This document shows positions 6,817-8,681 of a DNA stretch of 8,681 nt, one piece after another. Numbering within the stretch: the first letter of the stretch is position 1; each line of letters opens with the position of its first letter. The translations under genes and the position numbers were made by a program. Under the pieces are notes generated by a model. The model did not search any database and had not been told where the DNA came from. It saw only the letters and a program-made list of their open reading frames with translations. This stretch comes from JBJXFY01 sp046155815 (GTDB lineage: Bacteria > Verrucomicrobiota > Verrucomicrobiia > Limisphaerales > CAIMTB01). The stretch is taken from the NCBI GenBank assembly GCA_046155815.1, contig JBJXFY010000265.1:1-8681 (forward strand). The letters are read 5' to 3'.

Positions 6817-8625
6817 ATGAGCCACGCCGTCACGCCCGCCACGCCGGAAGCCCCGCGCGACTTCATCCGCGACCTGGTCGCCGAGGACGTCGCCGCCGGC
6901 CGGCACACGCGCATCATCACCCGTTTCCCGCCCGAGCCGAACGGCTACCTGCACCTCGGCCACGCGAAGAGCATCTGCCTCAACTTCGGCCTCGCCCGCG
7001 AGTTCGGCGGGCAGTGCAACCTGCGCTTCGACGACACCAACCCGGCGCGCGAGGAGCAGCAGTACGTAGAGTCCATCCGCGCCGACGTGGCGTGGCTCAT
7101 CGCCGGCTGGGCCAACCAGGCGCTCGGGTTGAAGGGCCGCGGCCAGCAGGCGGCGCGCAGCGGCGACGACTTCGAGATGCGCGCCGCGACCGGGCCGTTC
7201 GGCTGGGGCGGCTCCGGCGGCACGCCGCCGGAACTCGAGCCCTTCTTCGCCTCCGACTACTTCGACCAGCTCTACGACTACGCGGAACGGCTCATCGAAA
7301 AGGGCCTCGCCTACGTCTGCGACCTCACCCCCGAGGAGACCGACCGCTACCGCGGCGCGCCCGACCGGCCCGGCACGCCCAGCCCGTACCGCGACCGTCC
7401 CGTGGCGGAGAACCTCGACCTGTTCCGCCGCATGAAGGCCGGGGAGTTCCCGGACGGTGCGCGCTCGCTGCGGGCGAAGATTGACATGGCGTCGCCCAAC
7501 GTGTGGCTGCGCGACCCGCTGCTGTACCGCATCCGCCACGTTACGCACCACCACGCCGGCGACCGCTGGTGCCTCTACCCGCTCTACGACTTTGCCCACT
7601 GCCTGAGCGACTACCTCGAGGGCGTCACGCACAGCGTCTGCACGCTCGAGTTCGAGGTCCACCGGCCGCTTTACGACTGGATCCTGCACAGCCTCGGCCT
7701 GCCCCGCGCGCTGCCCCGGCAGATCGAGTTCGCGAAGCTGATCCCGACGCACATGATCGTCTCCAAGCGGAAGCTCATCCAGCTCGTGCAGGAGCAGGCC
7801 GTGAACGGCTGGGACGACCCGCGGCTGCCCACCCTCAGCGGCCTGCGCCGGCGCGGCGTGACGCCCGAGGCCCTGCGCGCCTTCGCCATCGGCGTCGGGG
7901 TGACGAAGTACAACAGCACGACGGACATCGCGGTGCTCGAGCACGCCATCCGCAACGACCTGAACCGCCGCGCGCTCCGCCGCTTCGCCGTGCTGCGGCC
8001 GCTGAAGGTCGTGCTCACGAACCTGCCCGCCGGCCACGCCGAGGAGGTGCGGGCGGTGAACAACCCCGAGGACGAATCCGCCGGCACGCGCGCCGTGCCC
8101 TTCGGCCGCGAGCTGTTCATCGAGCGCGACGATTTCCTGGAGACGCCGCCCAAGGGCTTCTTCCGCCTCCAGCCCGGCGGCGAGGTCCGGCTCAAGTACG
8201 CCGGCATCATCCGCTGCGACGAGGTCGTGAAGGATGCCGCCGGCCAGGTCACGGAGCTGCGCTGCACCTTCGACGAAGGCAGCCGCGCCGGCGGCCCGAC
8301 CAGCAACCGCAAGGTCAAGGGCACGATCCACTGGGTCGGCGCTGGGCAGGTCCGCGACGTCGAGGTGCGCCTGTACGACCGCCTCTTCACCGTCGCCGAG
8401 CCGGACGCGGACGGCGACTTCCGCAAGCACCTGAACCCGCACTCGCTGGAGGTCGTGGCCGCCAAGGCCGAGCCGGCGCTGGCAGACACGCGGCCGGAGG
8501 AGCGCGTGCAGTTCGAGCGCGTCGGCTACTTCGCCCTCGACCCGGACAGCACGCCCGCGCGCCCCGTCTTCAACCGGACGATCACGCTCAAGGACTCCTG
8601 GGCGAAGGAAGTGAAGAAGGGGTAG
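6817..8625 (+). CDS. glnS: Glutaminyl-tRNA synthetase (GlnRS), class I
   Basis: The cytoplasmic enzyme charges tRNA-Gln with glutamine using ATP. The 602-residue protein aligns end to end with bacterial GlnRS: FIRDLVAEDVAAGRHTRI, then TRFPPEPNGYLHLGHAKS with the HIGH motif as HLGH at 46-49, then LRFDDTNP, SDYFDQLY (the Asp at 147 is in the amino-acid-binding segment), LRAKIDMASPN, WCLYPLYDFAHCLSD, CTLEFE, and the KMSKS-type loop MIVSKRK at 313-319. The C-terminal anticodon-binding barrels include GTRAVPFGRELFIERDDF, RKVKGTIHWV and RLYDRLF, and the end PVFNRTITLKDSWAK matches the family. The start at 6817 gives the normal N-terminus; longer in-frame starts would run into the upstream gene. A GGAA lies only three bases before the ATG, too close for a good ribosome site. 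Unusual is an insertion of about 40 residues (about 99-142) between the DVAWLIAGW strand and SDYF; E. coli GlnRS (554 residues) has about seven residues there. It is separate from the eCIS genes in function and probably in transcription. Confidence 0.97.
   Translation: MSHAVTPATPEAPRDFIRDLVAEDVAAGRHTRIITRFPPEPNGYLHLGHAKSICLNFGLAREFGGQCNLRFDDTNPAREEQQYVESIRADVAWLIAGWANQALGLKGRGQQAARSGDDFEMRAATGPFGWGGSGGTPPELEPFFASDYFDQLYDYAERLIEKGLAYVCDLTPEETDRYRGAPDRPGTPSPYRDRPVAENLDLFRRMKAGEFPDGARSLRAKIDMASPNVWLRDPLLYRIRHVTHHHAGDRWCLYPLYDFAHCLSDYLEGVTHSVCTLEFEVHRPLYDWILHSLGLPRALPRQIEFAKLIPTHMIVSKRKLIQLVQEQAVNGWDDPRLPTLSGLRRRGVTPEALRAFAIGVGVTKYNSTTDIAVLEHAIRNDLNRRALRRFAVLRPLKVVLTNLPAGHAEEVRAVNNPEDESAGTRAVPFGRELFIERDDFLETPPKGFFRLQPGGEVRLKYAGIIRCDEVVKDAAGQVTELRCTFDEGSRAGGPTSNRKVKGTIHWVGAGQVRDVEVRLYDRLFTVAEPDADGDFRKHLNPHSLEVVAAKAEPALADTRPEERVQFERVGYFALDPDSTPARPVFNRTITLKDSWAKEVKKG
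7111..7242 (+). other. In-frame insertion in the GlnRS catalytic domain (residues about 99-142)
   Basis: Between W98 and the conserved ASDYFDQ the protein has about 44 residues rich in Gly, Ala, Gln and charged residues, including LGLKGRGQQAARSGDDF and GWGGSGGTPPELEP. E. coli GlnRS has only a short loop here. Both sides align without gaps, so this is a surface loop or small added element and not a frameshift. I recall longer loops at this point in Opitutae GlnRS, which would make it a lineage marker. Confidence 0.7.
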
Positions 8626-8629
8626 CCGC

Positions 8630-8648
8630 CCGGAGCGCCGTCCTCCGG
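8630..8648. terminator. Small hairpin just after glnS; possible terminator
   Basis: CCGGAG (8630-8635) pairs perfectly with CTCCGG (8643-8648) around a seven-base loop, five bases after the glnS stop. There is no T-run behind it, so termination would have to be Rho-assisted or of a non-classical type. In DNA this rich in G and C a six-base pair can arise by chance. Confidence 0.3.
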
Positions 8649-8673
8649 CCCGGCGCGTGCTGCCCATCAGCGT

Positions 8674-8681
8674 GGGGGGGG
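8674..8681. other. Homopolymer of eight G at the window end
   Basis: The last eight bases are all G, the only run of this length I noticed. It sits exactly at the edge, which fits either a real G-tract or a sequencing/assembly artefact at a contig end. No gene is seen in the 56 bases after glnS. Confidence 0.6.

Noticed and set aside
7640..7670. Glu instead of the Gln found in E. coli GlnRS in the CTLEF(E/Q) segment, possibly a change of amino-acid specificity
   Set aside because: As I recall, many bacterial GlnRS have LEFE at this place, and all other GlnRS hallmarks are present, so a non-discriminating enzyme is not indicated.
6736..8667. Long - strand open frame opposite glnS
   Set aside because: Shadow of a well-matched GlnRS gene, with no motif of its own.

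Overview
This GC-rich window (roughly 70% G+C by eye) carries four genes, all on the + strand and packed with little spacing. The first three form the 3' end of a phage-tail-like contractile apparatus operon, most likely an extracellular contractile injection system (eCIS; Afp/PVC/MAC-like). The fourth is a housekeeping gene, glutaminyl-tRNA synthetase (glnS).

Region by region: positions 2-520 hold the C-terminal 172 residues of a baseplate-J-type baseplate assembly protein cut by the left edge. Positions 517-2631 encode a 704-residue protein that starts with a tail-protein-I-like (TIGR02242-type) region, continues into a beta-rich, beta-helix-like middle and ends in a conserved-looking C-terminal module. 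Positions 2654-6679 encode a 1341-residue multidomain protein. It has a DUF6519-type N-terminus, a second small module, a beta-propeller-like region without cysteines, a Cys/His-rich module, a possible PASTA-like fold, a short coiled coil, a Pro/Val/Thr/Ser repeat and a strongly basic tail. After a 137-base spacer with a strong short hairpin comes glnS (6817-8625), followed by another small hairpin and a terminal run of eight G.

How the genes fit together: the baseplate-J protein and the tail-I-like protein are translationally coupled (ATGA overlap) and the DUF6519 protein follows after 22 bases. All three would be structural parts of one baseplate or peripheral tail complex. No sheath, tube, spike, AAA+ ATPase or obvious toxin is present, so those would lie upstream, beyond the left edge. 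glnS looks like the flanking core chromosome and not part of the system.

Organism: a high-GC Gram-negative-type bacterium that uses GlnRS directly. The GlnRS carries an in-frame insertion of about 40 residues near its N-terminus. From memory this resembles GlnRS of Opitutae-type Verrucomicrobiota, and Shine-Dalgarno signals are weak or absent at all three visible starts. Verrucomicrobiota is therefore my best guess, held with moderate to low confidence. There are no tRNA or rRNA genes, CRISPR arrays, insertion sequences or attachment sites that I can support, and no gene-free stretch longer than 137 bases.
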